NCBI GenBank assembly: GCA_026987255.1
Contig: JALSNA010000185.1
Span: 1-13,935 of the forward strand
Source: Hyphomicrobiales bacterium
GTDB taxonomy: Bacteria > Pseudomonadota > Alphaproteobacteria > Rhizobiales > Aestuariivirgaceae
Direction of reading: 5' to 3'
DNA length: 13,935 nucleotides
Part shown: one piece after another, positions 1 through 9,624 of the stretch
Position numbering within the stretch: position 1 is the first letter of the stretch
Layout of the letters: each line of letters opens with the position of its first letter
Program-made: the position numbers and the translations under genes
Notes under the pieces: model-generated
The model's database searches: none
The model's input: only the letters and a program-made list of their open reading frames with translations
What the model was told of the DNA's origin: nothing

Positions 1-172
1 CGGCCCTGTGACCTGCCCGGTATGGAGCCTTTTTCCAGTTGCCAACGCGTTTGCCGCTCCTGTGGCGCCTGCGCACCCGCTCTTTCGCTGCCTGCGCCGC
101 ACCGGCCTCCACCGGCACCGGAACAAAGGCCGCCACCGCGGCCATCAGCGCAATGGTAATCTTGTCTTTCAT
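1..172 (-). CDS. Small exported basic protein, partial (runs off left edge)
   Basis: I do not recognise this gene. The reading frame starts at the ATG at 172-170 and stays open for 57 codons to the left edge, so the C-terminus is missing. The start is preceded by a strong ribosome binding site (GGGAGG, about 6 bases upstream). Residues 1-27 look like a Sec signal peptide: a lysine near the N-terminus (MKDK), a hydrophobic stretch (about residues 5-21, ITIALMAAVAAF), and a small-residue region with AGAAQA as a likely cleavage site. The visible mature part is rich in Arg, Lys and His (KERVRRRHRSGKR), which suggests a periplasmic or envelope location and possibly binding to an anionic partner. 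It lies on the same strand as lpdA, 153 bases downstream, behind a terminator-like hairpin, so it is probably expressed separately. Two upstream in-frame ATGs exist but lack a better ribosome binding site. A short RcnB-like periplasmic protein is one possibility, not established. Confidence 0.6.
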   Translation of the reverse strand, partial: MKDKITIALMAAVAAFVPVPVEAGAAQAAKERVRRRHRSGKRVGNWKKAPYRAGHRA

Positions 173-187
173 CCGTTTCCTCCCTTT

Positions 188-217
188 CATGCTGTCGCTC
201 ATCATGCTGTCGCTCGA
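188..217 (-). repeat. Tandem duplication of 15 bases in the leader of the small exported protein
   Basis: The 13-base unit CATGCTGTCGCTC occurs at 188-200 and again at 203-215, a period of 15 bases. On the mRNA strand each copy reads GAGCGACAGCATG. The repeat ends just before the ribosome binding site of the gene starting at 172. Because the period is five codons, the duplication adds extra in-frame ATGs upstream of the chosen start. Confidence 0.75.
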
Positions 218-272
218 TCTCATGCCCGCAACCGCGAGCCGGTGCAAAGATTGCCCCGTGCGGCATGAAACC

Positions 273-296
273 GGCCTGAACCTTCCGTTCAGGTCC
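273..296 (-). terminator. Hairpin after lpdA, probable operon 3' end
   Basis: On the minus strand a 9-bp stem with one bulged A forms around CCTGAAC-GGAAG-GTTCAGG (core arms 287-293 and 275-281), starting 30 bases after the lpdA stop. The stem is followed by GGTTTC rather than a long U run, so intrinsic termination may be weak. It could instead protect the 3' end of the operon transcript. Confidence 0.45.
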
Positions 297-325
297 TGTT
301 CAGACTGCTTCGCCAAAGGCCCGGA

Positions 326-1732
326 TCACGAATGAATGGCCCGCCCGGCCACCGCCAGGGCCGCTTCCCTGACGGCTTCCGACAAGGTGGGATGGGCATG
401 GCAGGTGCGCGCCAGGTCTTCCGCCGAGCCGCCGAACTCCATGAGCACGGCGATTTCGTGGATCATCTCCCCGGCCATGGGCCCCAGGATGTGCGCCCCC
501 AGCACCCGGTCGGTTTTCGCATCGGCGAGGATTTTCACCAGTCCGGCCGTCTCGTTCATCGCCTTGGCGCGGCCATTGGCCATGAAGTTGAACTTGCCAA
601 CCACATGATCCACTCCGGCCGCCTTGAGCTCCTCTTCCGTCTTGCCCACCGAGGCCGCCTCCGGCGTCGTGTAGACCACCGCCGGAATGATGTCGTGATT
701 GACCTCTCCAGGCAGCCCGCCGAGGATTTCGGCCACCGCCACCCCCTCTTCCTCCGCCTTGTGGGCCAGCATCGGCCCGGCGATGACATCGCCGATGGCA
801 TAGATGCCCGCAATCTTGGTCTCGAAACTCTCATCCACCGGGATGCGCCCGCGCTCATCCGTCTCAAGGCCGATATCGGCCAGCCCCAGCCCCTGGGTGT
901 AGGGCACCCGGCCAATGGCCACCAGCGCCTTTTGCGCCTTGATGGTCTGGCCCTTGCCACCGCCGGCGGGCTCCACGCTGAGCGTCACCGAGCGCTGGGT
1001 GGTCTTTGCCTGCGTGACCTTGGTCCCCAGATGAAAGGCCATGCCCTGCTTCTTCAGCTCCCGGTGCAGCACCTTGGCGATCTCGCCATCCATGCCCGGC
1101 AATATGCGGTCGAGATATTCGATGACCGTCACCTCGGCCCCCAGCCTGCGCCACACCGAGCCCAGCTCCAGCCCGATGACGCCTGCCCCGATCACCACCA
1201 GGGATTTCGGCACCGTCCCCAGGGCCAGCGCCCCGGTCGAGCTCAGGATCGTCTTTTCATCCACCTCCAGGAACGGCAGGGCCGCCGAATCGGAGCCCGT
1301 GGCGATGACGATGGCCTGCGCCTCCAGCTCCACCGGCGCGCCGTCGGACGGCATGACCTGCACCCGCCCGGCCTCCACAATGCGCCCGGTGCCGATGAAG
1401 GAGGCGATCTTGTTCTTCTTGAACAGGAAGGCGATGCCCCTGGTGTTGGCCTCCACCACCTTGTCCTTGTAGGCCTGCATGGCCGCCACGTCGATTTTCG
1501 GCTTGCAGCCGCAAATGCCCATCGCGGCAAAGCCGTGCGCCGCCTCGGCGAAGCGCTCCGAGACATGCAAAAGCGCCTTTGAGGGAATGCAGCCTATGTT
1601 CAGACAGGTGCCGCCGAAGCTGGAACGCTTCTCCACCACCGCCACCTTCAGCCCCAGCTGGGCGGCGCGAATGGCGCAGACATAGCCGCCAGGGCCGGAC
1701 CCGATTACCACGAGATCGAATTGTTCAGCCAT
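326..1732 (-). CDS. lpdA: Dihydrolipoyl dehydrogenase (E3 of 2-oxoglutarate dehydrogenase)
   Basis: This is the 468-residue FAD enzyme that reoxidises the dihydrolipoyl group on E2 and passes electrons to NAD+. The N-terminus carries the FAD-binding GxGxxG (GSGPGGY, residues 11-17). The redox-active disulfide is GGTCLNIGCIPSK, with Cys43 and Cys48. A second nucleotide-binding motif for NAD (GAGVIGLELGS) lies near residues 180-195, and the C-terminal catalytic His447/Glu452 pair lies in HPTLSE. Length and motif order are normal for class I pyridine nucleotide-disulfide reductases. The ATG at 1732 has GGAG about 8 bases upstream. It is the last gene of the mdh-suc operon, 63 bases after sucB, with two tandem hairpins in the gap. 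Its position next to sucA and sucB suggests it serves the 2-oxoglutarate complex; sharing with other lipoyl complexes is possible because E3 is exchangeable. Confidence 0.97.
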   Translation of the reverse strand: MAEQFDLVVIGSGPGGYVCAIRAAQLGLKVAVVEKRSSFGGTCLNIGCIPSKALLHVSERFAEAAHGFAAMGICGCKPKIDVAAMQAYKDKVVEANTRGIAFLFKKNKIASFIGTGRIVEAGRVQVMPSDGAPVELEAQAIVIATGSDSAALPFLEVDEKTILSSTGALALGTVPKSLVVIGAGVIGLELGSVWRRLGAEVTVIEYLDRILPGMDGEIAKVLHRELKKQGMAFHLGTKVTQAKTTQRSVTLSVEPAGGGKGQTIKAQKALVAIGRVPYTQGLGLADIGLETDERGRIPVDESFETKIAGIYAIGDVIAGPMLAHKAEEEGVAVAEILGGLPGEVNHDIIPAVVYTTPEAASVGKTEEELKAAGVDHVVGKFNFMANGRAKAMNETAGLVKILADAKTDRVLGAHILGPMAGEMIHEIAVLMEFGGSAEDLARTCHAHPTLSEAVREAALAVAGRAIHS

Positions 1733-1752
1733 CTTTCCGGCTCCATTTCATC

Positions 1753-1790
1753 GGCAGGGCTCCTGCCTGTTCACGGGCAGCACCCTGCCC
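1753..1790 (-). promoter_or_regulatory. Two tandem hairpins in the sucB-lpdA gap
   Basis: Read as mRNA on the minus strand, GGGCAG-GGTG-CTGCCC (1790-1775) is followed 7 bases later by GGCAGG-AGC-CCTGCC (1767-1753). Both have perfect 6-bp GC-rich stems. The first begins 5 bases after the sucB stop and the second ends 20 bases before the lpdA ATG. The second arm of hairpin 1 can also pair with the first arm of hairpin 2 (CTGCC with GGCAG), so the two structures could exclude a third. There is no U tract, so this is not a classic terminator. A role in mRNA processing or stability, or in setting E3 output, is inference. Confidence 0.6.
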
Positions 1791-1795
1791 TGACA

Positions 1796-3085
1796 TCACA
1801 AATCCAGGATCAGCCGCTTGGGATCCTCCAGGAACTCCTTGACCCGCACCAGGAAGGTCACCGCCTCCTTGCCATCGACGATGCGGTGATCATAGGTCAG
1901 CGCCAGATACATCATCGGCCGCGCCTGAATGGAGCCATCGGGCATGACCATGGCCCTTTGCATGATCTTGTGCATCCCCAGGATGCCCGATTGCGGCAGA
2001 TTGAGGATCGGCGTCGACATGAGCGAACCATAGATGCCACCGTTGGTGATGGTGAAGGTGCCACCCTGCATCTCCTCCAGCTTCAGCTTGCCGGCCCGCG
2101 CCCGGGCGGCGAAATCGGCGATGGCCTTCTCGATCTCGGCCAGCGACAGGCTATCGGCCTCGCGCACCACCGGCACCACCAGCCCCTTCTCGGTGCCCAC
2201 CGCGACACCTATGTGATAATAGTTCTTGTAGACGATCTCCTCGCCGTCGATCTCGGCATTGACCGCCGGGATTTCCTTCAGCGCATGGGTCACGGCGCGG
2301 ATGAAGAAGCTCATGAAGCCCAGCTTCACGCCATGCTTCTTGATGAACAGATCCTTGTATGCGGCGCGCAAGCTCATCACCTCGCTCATGTCCACCTCGT
2401 TGAAGGTGGTCAGCATGGCGGCGGTGTTCTGCGCCTCCTTGAGCCTGCGCGCGATGGTCAGCCGCAGACGCGACATCTTCACCCTTTCCTCGCGCGCCGC
2501 ATCCTCCGGCGGCACCGGCGCGCGCGCCGGAACCGCCTGAATGGGCTGCGCCCGCGGGGCCGCCGCCTGCCGCGCGATATGGGCCAGCACATCCTCCTTG
2601 AGGATGCGCCCGCCCTTGCCGGAACCTGCGATCTGCGACACATCGACATTCTTCTCCGCCACCAGACGGCGCACCGCCGGCGACAGGGCCGGATGCGTCT
2701 TTCCCGCCGGAGCAGGGTGTCCAGCCGCGGGCGGCGGGGCGGCAGGCGCTGCTTTTGCCTGCGAAGGTTCCGCCGCAGGCTCCGTCTCCCGAGCCGTGAC
2801 GGCTTCCCTTTCGGCCTTGCCCTCCTGCGAGCCCGGGGCGCAGGCCGGGCCCTCTTCCATCTTGCCCAGCAGCGCGCCCACCTCCACCGTCTCGCCGGTC
2901 TTTGCGGCAATTTCCGTCAGCTTGCCCGATGCCGGAGCGGGCACCTCTATGGTCACCTTGTCGGTTTCCAGCTCCACCAGCGGCTCATCGGCGCTCACCG
3001 CATCGCCAGGCTTCTTGAACCATTGGCCGATGGTCGCCTCGGTGACCGATTCGCCCAGCGCGGGCACCCGAATCTCAATAGCCAT
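1796..3085 (-). CDS. sucB: Dihydrolipoyllysine succinyltransferase (E2 of 2-oxoglutarate dehydrogenase)
   Basis: This 429-residue core subunit transfers the succinyl group from its lipoyl arm to CoA. An N-terminal lipoyl domain (about residues 2-77) carries the lipoylation site ETDKV, with Lys43. A flexible Ala/Pro/Glu-rich linker follows (about 80-132), then the peripheral subunit-binding domain (about 134-172, [20 protein letters not shown]), a second linker, and the acyltransferase domain (about 200-429) with the catalytic YDHRIVDG, His400 and Asp404. A single lipoyl domain is usual for this enzyme. The start is set by AGAGGA 5 bases before the ATG. It sits between sucA (44-base gap) and lpdA (63-base gap). 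The sucA neighbour and the sequence style ([12 protein letters not shown]) point to the succinyl rather than the acetyl transferase. Confidence 0.97.
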   Translation of the reverse strand: MAIEIRVPALGESVTEATIGQWFKKPGDAVSADEPLVELETDKVTIEVPAPASGKLTEIAAKTGETVEVGALLGKMEEGPACAPGSQEGKAEREAVTARETEPAAEPSQAKAAPAAPPPAAGHPAPAGKTHPALSPAVRRLVAEKNVDVSQIAGSGKGGRILKEDVLAHIARQAAAPRAQPIQAVPARAPVPPEDAAREERVKMSRLRLTIARRLKEAQNTAAMLTTFNEVDMSEVMSLRAAYKDLFIKKHGVKLGFMSFFIRAVTHALKEIPAVNAEIDGEEIVYKNYYHIGVAVGTEKGLVVPVVREADSLSLAEIEKAIADFAARARAGKLKLEEMQGGTFTITNGGIYGSLMSTPILNLPQSGILGMHKIMQRAMVMPDGSIQARPMMYLALTYDHRIVDGKEAVTFLVRVKEFLEDPKRLILDL

Positions 3086-3129
3086 GTCATCCTCTCAGGA
3101 AGGGTTTGGTTTGACTTTTCAGCCTGTCT

Positions 3130-6100
3130 TCAGTCCTCACGCACCAGATTGGCCGCCCAGGCCCGCCCGGCTATTCTTTCCTCGCCCAGAGCCTCGTCCA
3201 GGAAGCGCGCCAGCTGCGCCAGGTGCTTGCTGAGCAGCCCGGTGGCCGGCGAGGCCGCCGCCGGACGCCCCACATAGGCGGCCCGCGTCTGCCTTGCGCC
3301 GATGGTGGTCAGCACCCATTCCAGATGCGGCTCAACGAAACTCCATGCCCCCATGTTCCAAGGCTCCTCCTGGCACCAGATGAACTCCGCCTCGCGCGGA
3401 AAACGCGCCAGCTCCTGGGCCAGCAGGTGATGGGGGAAGGGGTAAAGCTGCTCGATGCGCAGGATGTAGATGTCATCGATGCCGCGCTTTTCGCGCTCCG
3501 CGTAAAGATCGTAATAGACCTTGCCCGAACACAGGATGACGCGGCGGATTTTTTCATCCGCCACCAGCTTCGTCGCGGAATCGGGCAGCCGCTCGGCGTC
3601 ATCGGCCAGGGTGCGGCGGAAATAGCTGCCCGGGCCCATCTCCTCCAGGGTGGAGACCGCCTGCCTGTGGCGCAGCAGGGATTTCGGCGTCATCAGGATC
3701 AGCGGCTTGCGAAAATCGCGTTTCATCTGGCGGCGCAGGATGTGGAAGTGATTGGCCGGCGTGGTGCAATTGGCCACCTGCATGTTGTCCTCCGCGCACA
3801 GCTGCAAGAAACGCTCCAGCCGCGCCGAGGAATGCTCCGGCCCCTGCCCCTCGAAGCCGTGCGGCAGCATGCACACCAGCCCCGACATGCGCAGCCACTT
3901 GCGCTCCGCCGAGGATATGAACTGATCGAAGAGCACCTGCGCGCCATTGGCGAAATCGCCGAATTGCGCCTCCCACAGCGTCAGACAGTTGGGCTCCACC
4001 AGCGAATAGCCGTATTCGAACCCCAGCACCGCCTCCTCGGAGAGGATGGAGTTGATGAAATCGGCCCGCGCCGTCTGGTTCTCATCGATGTGGTTGAGCG
4101 GCACATAGACCTCGTCGGTCATCTGGTCGATGAACACCGCATGGCGCTGCGAGAAGGTGCCCCGGCGCACGTCCTGCCCCGACAGGCGCACCCGGTAGCC
4201 CTCCAGCAGCAAGGTGCCGAAGGCCAGTTGCTCGGCCGTTGCCCAGTCGATCCCCGAGCCGGTATCGATGGCCCGCTTGCGCGCGTCCAGCACCCTTTTC
4301 AGGGTCGGGTGCAGATGGAAGGTCTCCGGCACCCGGGTCAGCGCCGCCCCCACCTTTTTCAGCACCGCGATGTCCTGGCAGGTCTGGCCGCGGCGCGGAT
4401 CCTCGATGGTGGTCGAATGCGGCGGCCTGAGCGCCTTCCAGCTGCCCGCCAGCCAGTCGGCCTTGTCCGGCTCGTAGCTGTCGGCAGCGTCGAACTCCTC
4501 CTCCAGATGGCGGCGGAAATTGCGCACCATGGCGAGGAACTCCTCCTGCGTGATCACCCCCTCGCGGATGAGCTTTTGCGAATAGATCTCCACCACCGTG
4601 GGATGTTCCTTGATGCGGCGGTACATCAGCGGCTGGGTGAAGGAGGGCTCGTCCGCCTCGTTGTGGCCAAAGCGCCGGTAGCAGAACATGTCCACCACCA
4701 CCGGCTTGCCGAAGATCTGGCGGAACTCCGTGGCTATGCGCGCCGCAAAGACCACCGCCTCCGGATCGTCGCCGTTGACGTGAATGATCGGCGCCGCGAC
4801 GATCTTGGCCACGTCGGACGGATAGGGCGTCGAGCGCCCCCAGATGGGCGAGGTGGTAAAGCCGATCTGGTTGTTGACGATGAAATGCACCGAGCCGCCG
4901 AAGCGGTGCCCGGAGACCCCCGACAGCGCGAAACATTCGGCCACCACCCCCTGCCCGGCGAAGGCGGCATCGCCATGCAGCAGCACCGGCATGACGGTCT
5001 TGCGCTCCTCGTCGCCCTTCTGATCCTGCTTGGAGCGCGCCTTGCCCAGCACCACCGGATCGACGATCTCCAGATGCGAGGGATTGGCCGCCAGGGACAG
5101 ATGCACCTTGTTGCCATCGAACTCGCGGTCCGAGGAGGCCCCCAGGTGGTATTTCACATCGCCCGAGCCCTCCACGTCATCGGGCAGCGCCGAGCCGCCC
5201 TTGAACTCGTGGAAGATCACCCGGTAGGGCTTGCCCATGACATTGGCCAGCACGTTCAGCCGTCCGCGGTGCGGCATGCCGAACATGATGTTCTCCACCT
5301 GCATCTGGCCGCCGCGCTTGATCACCTGCTCCAGCGCCGGAATGAGCGATTCGCCGCCATCGAGACCGAAACGCTTGGTGCCGGTATACTTGATGTTGAG
5401 GAACTTCTCGAAGGTCTCCGCCTCGACGAGCTTGGCCAGGATGGCCTTCTTGCCGAACTCGGTAAAGGCCACCTCCTTGTCCGGTCCCTCGATGCGCTCC
5501 TGGATCCAGGCCTTCTGGGCCGGATCGGCAATATGCATGAACTCATAGCCCAGCACGCCGCAATAGGTGCGCTTCAGGATCGCCAGGATTTCGTTGATCG
5601 TCCCCCATTCCATGCCCAGCACGCCATCGAGGAAGATGCGCCGCTCGCGGTCCTTTTCGGTGACGAAACCATAGGCGTTGGGATCGAGCTCCGGCAGCGG
5701 CTCCGGCTCGCGCAGCCGCAAGGGATCGAGATCGGCCGCCAGGTGTCCGCGCACCCGGTAGGCGCGGATCATCATCAGCGCGCGCACCGAATCCTTGGCC
5801 CGCGCCTTGATCTCCTCCGGCGAGAGGCTCTCGCCCTTTTCGCCCCCCTTCCGGGCCAGCTTTTGCCCCTGCGCCTTCTCCAGCGCCTGCCAGTCGCCAT
5901 CCAGCGCCGCGGTCAGCTCGTCCACCGGCTGCGGCGGCCAGTCCCTGCGCTGCCAGGAAGGGCCCGTGTCCACCCCCGCCCCGGCGTCCTCCCCGTCCAT
6001 CAGTTTGGCGAAGAAAATCTGCCATTCGGAATCCACCGAGGCGGGATTGGCCCGCCACTGGGCATAGAGCTGCTCGATATAGTGCGCATTGGCCCCCGAA

Positions 6101-6147
6101 AGCATGGTGGCCCGGCGCAGGATTTCAGCGTGGTCTTGCGTGTTCAT
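3130..6147 (-). CDS. sucA: 2-oxoglutarate dehydrogenase E1 component
   Basis: This thiamine-diphosphate enzyme decarboxylates 2-oxoglutarate and succinylates the lipoyl arm of SucB, the committed step of the complex. With the ATG at 6147 it has 1005 residues, within the family range. Residues 17-50 (SGANAHYIEQLYAQW...) are the conserved N-terminal E2-binding segment. HRGRLNVL around His293 and the SLAANPSHLE motif near 351-360 belong to the active site, and the ThDP/Mg motif runs from GDAAFAGQG (392-400) to NNQIGF (425-430). The C-terminal transketolase-like and E1 C-terminal domains are complete. The start is uncertain: an in-frame ATG at 6177 has a much better ribosome binding site and would add ten residues (MRRRGHPDIA). 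I kept 6147 because the resulting N-terminus matches the usual length before SGAN and the extension uses codons that look rare here (AGA, ATA). It is 65 bases after sucD. Confidence 0.96.
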   Translation of the reverse strand: MNTQDHAEILRRATMLSGANAHYIEQLYAQWRANPASVDSEWQIFFAKLMDGEDAGAGVDTGPSWQRRDWPPQPVDELTAALDGDWQALEKAQGQKLARKGGEKGESLSPEEIKARAKDSVRALMMIRAYRVRGHLAADLDPLRLREPEPLPELDPNAYGFVTEKDRERRIFLDGVLGMEWGTINEILAILKRTYCGVLGYEFMHIADPAQKAWIQERIEGPDKEVAFTEFGKKAILAKLVEAETFEKFLNIKYTGTKRFGLDGGESLIPALEQVIKRGGQMQVENIMFGMPHRGRLNVLANVMGKPYRVIFHEFKGGSALPDDVEGSGDVKYHLGASSDREFDGNKVHLSLAANPSHLEIVDPVVLGKARSKQDQKGDEERKTVMPVLLHGDAAFAGQGVVAECFALSGVSGHRFGGSVHFIVNNQIGFTTSPIWGRSTPYPSDVAKIVAAPIIHVNGDDPEAVVFAARIATEFRQIFGKPVVVDMFCYRRFGHNEADEPSFTQPLMYRRIKEHPTVVEIYSQKLIREGVITQEEFLAMVRNFRRHLEEEFDAADSYEPDKADWLAGSWKALRPPHSTTIEDPRRGQTCQDIAVLKKVGAALTRVPETFHLHPTLKRVLDARKRAIDTGSGIDWATAEQLAFGTLLLEGYRVRLSGQDVRRGTFSQRHAVFIDQMTDEVYVPLNHIDENQTARADFINSILSEEAVLGFEYGYSLVEPNCLTLWEAQFGDFANGAQVLFDQFISSAERKWLRMSGLVCMLPHGFEGQGPEHSSARLERFLQLCAEDNMQVANCTTPANHFHILRRQMKRDFRKPLILMTPKSLLRHRQAVSTLEEMGPGSYFRRTLADDAERLPDSATKLVADEKIRRVILCSGKVYYDLYAEREKRGIDDIYILRIEQLYPFPHHLLAQELARFPREAEFIWCQEEPWNMGAWSFVEPHLEWVLTTIGARQTRAAYVGRPAAASPATGLLSKHLAQLARFLDEALGEERIAGRAWAANLVRED

Positions 6148-6176
6148 GGCTATGTCCGGATGCCCTCTGCGGCGCA

Positions 6177-6188
6177 TCTCTCTCCTCG
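6177..6188 (-). promoter_or_regulatory. Strong ribosome binding site before an alternative sucA start
   Basis: On the minus strand GAGGAGAGAG leads directly into an ATG at 6177-6175, in frame with sucA and ten codons before the chosen start at 6147. The ATG at 6147 has only a poorly spaced AGAGGG and a weak CCGGAC upstream. This site therefore either defines the true start of SucA or recruits ribosomes that initiate nearby. Confidence 0.5.
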
Positions 6189-6212
6189 GCGCAGGCTTGC
6201 CCCCGCGCGCTT

Positions 6213-7088
6213 TCAGCCCTTGACGATTTCGGCCATTCTTGCGCCGATTTCGGCCGGTGAGCGCACCACCGCCACCCCCGCCGCCTCCAAGGCGGCGATC
6301 TTGGCCTCGGCCGTGCCCTTGCCGCCGGAGATGATGGCCCCGGCATGGCCCATGCGCCGCCCGGGCGGGGCAGTCACTCCGGCGATATAGGCCACCACCG
6401 GCTTGCTGCCCTTCTGCGCGGCGATATAATCGGCCGCCTCTTCCTCCGAGGAGCCGCCGATTTCGCCAATCAGCACGATCTGTTCGGTCTGCGGATCGGC
6501 ATGGAACAGCTCCAGGCAGTCGATGAAATCGGTGCCCTTGACCGGATCGCCGCCGATGCCGATGCAGGTGCTCTGGCCCAGGCCCACATCGGTGGTCTGC
6601 TTGACCGCCTCGTAGGTCAGCGTGCCCGAACGCGACACGATGCCCACCGATCCGCGCTTGTGGATATGGCCCGGCATGATGCCGATCTTGCATTCATCCG
6701 GGGTGATGATGCCCGGACAATTGGGGCCGATGAGCCGCGAGGCCGAGCCGCACAGGGCGCGCTTGACCCTCACCATGTCGAGCACCGGAATGCCCTCGGT
6801 GATGCACACGATGAGCGGGATTTCCGCATCTATGGCCTCCACGATGGCATCGGCCGCAAAGGGCGGCGGCACGTAGATCACCGTGGCATCCGCCCCGGTG
6901 GCCTCCCTGGCCTGGCGCACCGTGTCGAAGACCGGCAGGCCCAGATGCGTCATGCCGCCCTTGCCGGGGGTGACGCCGCCCACCATCTTCGTTCCGTAGG
7001 CCATGGCCTGTTCGGTGTGGAATGTGCCCTGCGCGCCGGTGATGCCCTGGCAGATGACGCGGGTTTCGGAATTGACCAGAACGGACAT
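6213..7088 (-). CDS. sucD: Succinyl-CoA synthetase subunit alpha
   Basis: This is the CoA-binding, phosphohistidine-carrying subunit of the enzyme that turns succinyl-CoA into succinate with formation of ATP or GTP. It has 291 residues, normal for the family. The N-terminal CoA-binding Rossmann part includes GITGAQG (15-21) and the GGVTPGKGG loop (37-45). [10 protein letters not shown] (121-130) is the family signature, and the active-site histidine is His248 in [17 protein letters not shown]. The start ATG has a strong ribosome binding site, AAGGAGG, 8 bases upstream and lying inside the end of sucC. Only 3 bases separate the sucC stop from this start, so the two subunits are probably translationally coupled to give equal amounts. 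Confidence 0.98.
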   Translation of the reverse strand: MSVLVNSETRVICQGITGAQGTFHTEQAMAYGTKMVGGVTPGKGGMTHLGLPVFDTVRQAREATGADATVIYVPPPFAADAIVEAIDAEIPLIVCITEGIPVLDMVRVKRALCGSASRLIGPNCPGIITPDECKIGIMPGHIHKRGSVGIVSRSGTLTYEAVKQTTDVGLGQSTCIGIGGDPVKGTDFIDCLELFHADPQTEQIVLIGEIGGSSEEEAADYIAAQKGSKPVVAYIAGVTAPPGRRMGHAGAIISGGKGTAEAKIAALEAAGVAVVRSPAEIGARMAEIVKG

Positions 7089-7091
7089 GGC

Positions 7092-8258
7092 TCAGGCCTC
7101 CTTCACGGCGGCGACGATCTTGCGGGCGGCATCGCCCAGATCGTCAGCCGGGATGATGTTGAGGCCGGAGGATGCGATGATCTCCTTGCCCTTTTCCACG
7201 TTGGTGCCCTCCAGCCGCACCACCAGCGGCACCTTCAGCCCCACATCCTTCACCGCCGTCACCACTCCGTCGGCGATGATGTCGCAGCGCATGATGCCGC
7301 CGAATATGTTCACCAGAATGCCCTTCACCTTGGGATCGGAGGTGATGATCTTGAAGGCCGCGGTGACCTTCTCCACCGTCGCCCCGCCGCCCACGTCGAG
7401 GAAATTGGCAGGCTCCGCCCCGTAAAGCTTGATGATGTCCATGGTCGCCATGGCCAGGCCCGCGCCATTGACCATGCAGCCGATGTCGCCATCCAGCGAG
7501 ATGTAGCTCAGATCGTATTTGCGCGCCTCCAGCTCCCTGGGATCTTCTTCATCGGGATCGAACAATTCGGCAATCTCCGGGTGGCGGTAGAGCGCATTGT
7601 CGTCGAAGTTCATCTTGGCATCGAGACACACCAGCGCCTCGTCACGGGTAATGACCAGCGGATTGATCTCCAGCAGGCTCATGTCCTTTTCCGTGAAGGC
7701 CCGGTAAAGCTGGCCGATGAGCTTTGCGCACTGCTTGAACAGATCGCCCTTCAGCCCCAGGGCGGCGGCCACCGCCCGGCCCGCGTAGGGCGAAAACCCG
7801 GCCGCCGGATCGATGGTGATGGTGAAAATCTTCTCCGGTGTCTTCGCCGCCACCTCCTCGATGTCCATGCCGCCCTCGGTGGAGGCGATGAAGGCCACCT
7901 TCGAGCTGCCCCTGTCCACCAGGGCGGAAAGATAAAGCTCGCTGGCTATGTCCGAGCCATCCTCGACATAGAGGCGGCGCACCACCTTGCCCGCCGCGCC
8001 GGTCTGCTTCGTCACCAGGGTCTTGCCGAGGATTTCGGCCGCCGCGGCGCGCACCTCGTCGAGCGAGCGGCAGACCTTCACCCCACCGGCCTTGCCCCGC
8101 CCGCCGGCGTGGATCTGCGCCTTGACGACCCATACCGGCCCGCCCAGCTCCTCTGCCGCCGCCAGCGCCTCCTCCACCGAGAAGGCCGGTTTGCCGCGCG
8201 GCACCGGCGCGCCATATTCGGCCAGGATCGCCTTGGCCTGATATTCGTGAATGTTCAT
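7092..8258 (-). CDS. sucC: Succinyl-CoA synthetase subunit beta (ADP/GDP-forming)
   Basis: This 388-residue ATP-grasp subunit binds the nucleotide and succinate and works as a heterodimer or heterotetramer with SucD. It begins with the family signature [16 protein letters not shown]. The ATP-grasp region includes [18 protein letters not shown] (about 44-61). Conserved metal- and substrate-binding segments follow (LEINPLV, about 195-201; [19 protein letters not shown], mid-protein), and the C-terminal ligase domain contains FLDVGGGAT and [14 protein letters not shown]. Length is normal. The ATG at 8258 has GGGGAA about 9 bases upstream. It is 31 bases downstream of mdh and 3 bases upstream of sucD. 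Whether it prefers ADP or GDP cannot be read from the sequence. Confidence 0.98.
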   Translation of the reverse strand: MNIHEYQAKAILAEYGAPVPRGKPAFSVEEALAAAEELGGPVWVVKAQIHAGGRGKAGGVKVCRSLDEVRAAAAEILGKTLVTKQTGAAGKVVRRLYVEDGSDIASELYLSALVDRGSSKVAFIASTEGGMDIEEVAAKTPEKIFTITIDPAAGFSPYAGRAVAAALGLKGDLFKQCAKLIGQLYRAFTEKDMSLLEINPLVITRDEALVCLDAKMNFDDNALYRHPEIAELFDPDEEDPRELEARKYDLSYISLDGDIGCMVNGAGLAMATMDIIKLYGAEPANFLDVGGGATVEKVTAAFKIITSDPKVKGILVNIFGGIMRCDIIADGVVTAVKDVGLKVPLVVRLEGTNVEKGKEIIASSGLNIIPADDLGDAARKIVAAVKEA

Positions 8259-8289
8259 GAGAGAATGTTCCCCGATGCTGCCGTTATCG

Positions 8290-9436
<1,147 letters not shown>

Positions 9437-9489
9437 TATTTTTTCCAAAATGCCCGCCTCCAGGGAGTCTCCAATAACACTTGCGCGTC

Positions 9490-9556
9490 CATCCTCATCC
9501 CCTGCCAACCACCCGGGTCATGGGACACTACGGGTGAGTGGCAGAGGGTAAGGATG
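9490..9556. repeat. 67-base imperfect inverted repeat upstream of mdh
   Basis: Arms at 9490-9515 and 9531-9556 pair over 26 positions with four mismatches and one G-T, around a 15-base loop. The perfect inner part is CACCCG/CGGGTG, followed outward by two mismatches and then CTGCCA/TGGCAG. The loop can form a further 3-bp stem (GTC/GAC). No T run follows on either strand, so it does not look like an intrinsic terminator. It could be a structured leader, a small RNA, a binding site or a scattered palindromic repeat. Confidence 0.7.
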
Positions 9557-9610
9557 ATCTTCAAGACGGTTAATAGAGATACCCGCCCGCAATCCTGAGG
9601 TGAAAAATTA

Positions 9611-9624
9611 TGGTCAAATGACCA
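9611..9624. promoter_or_regulatory. Perfect palindrome, candidate operator
   Basis: TGGTCA-AA-TGACCA is a perfect inverted repeat with 6-base arms and a 2-base centre, lying in a patch relatively rich in A and T 200 bases before the MarR start and 358 bases before mdh. The size and symmetry suit a dimeric winged-helix regulator such as MarR. The TGGT...ACCA ends also resemble sites of FadR-type GntR regulators. Which protein binds is unknown. Confidence 0.45.
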
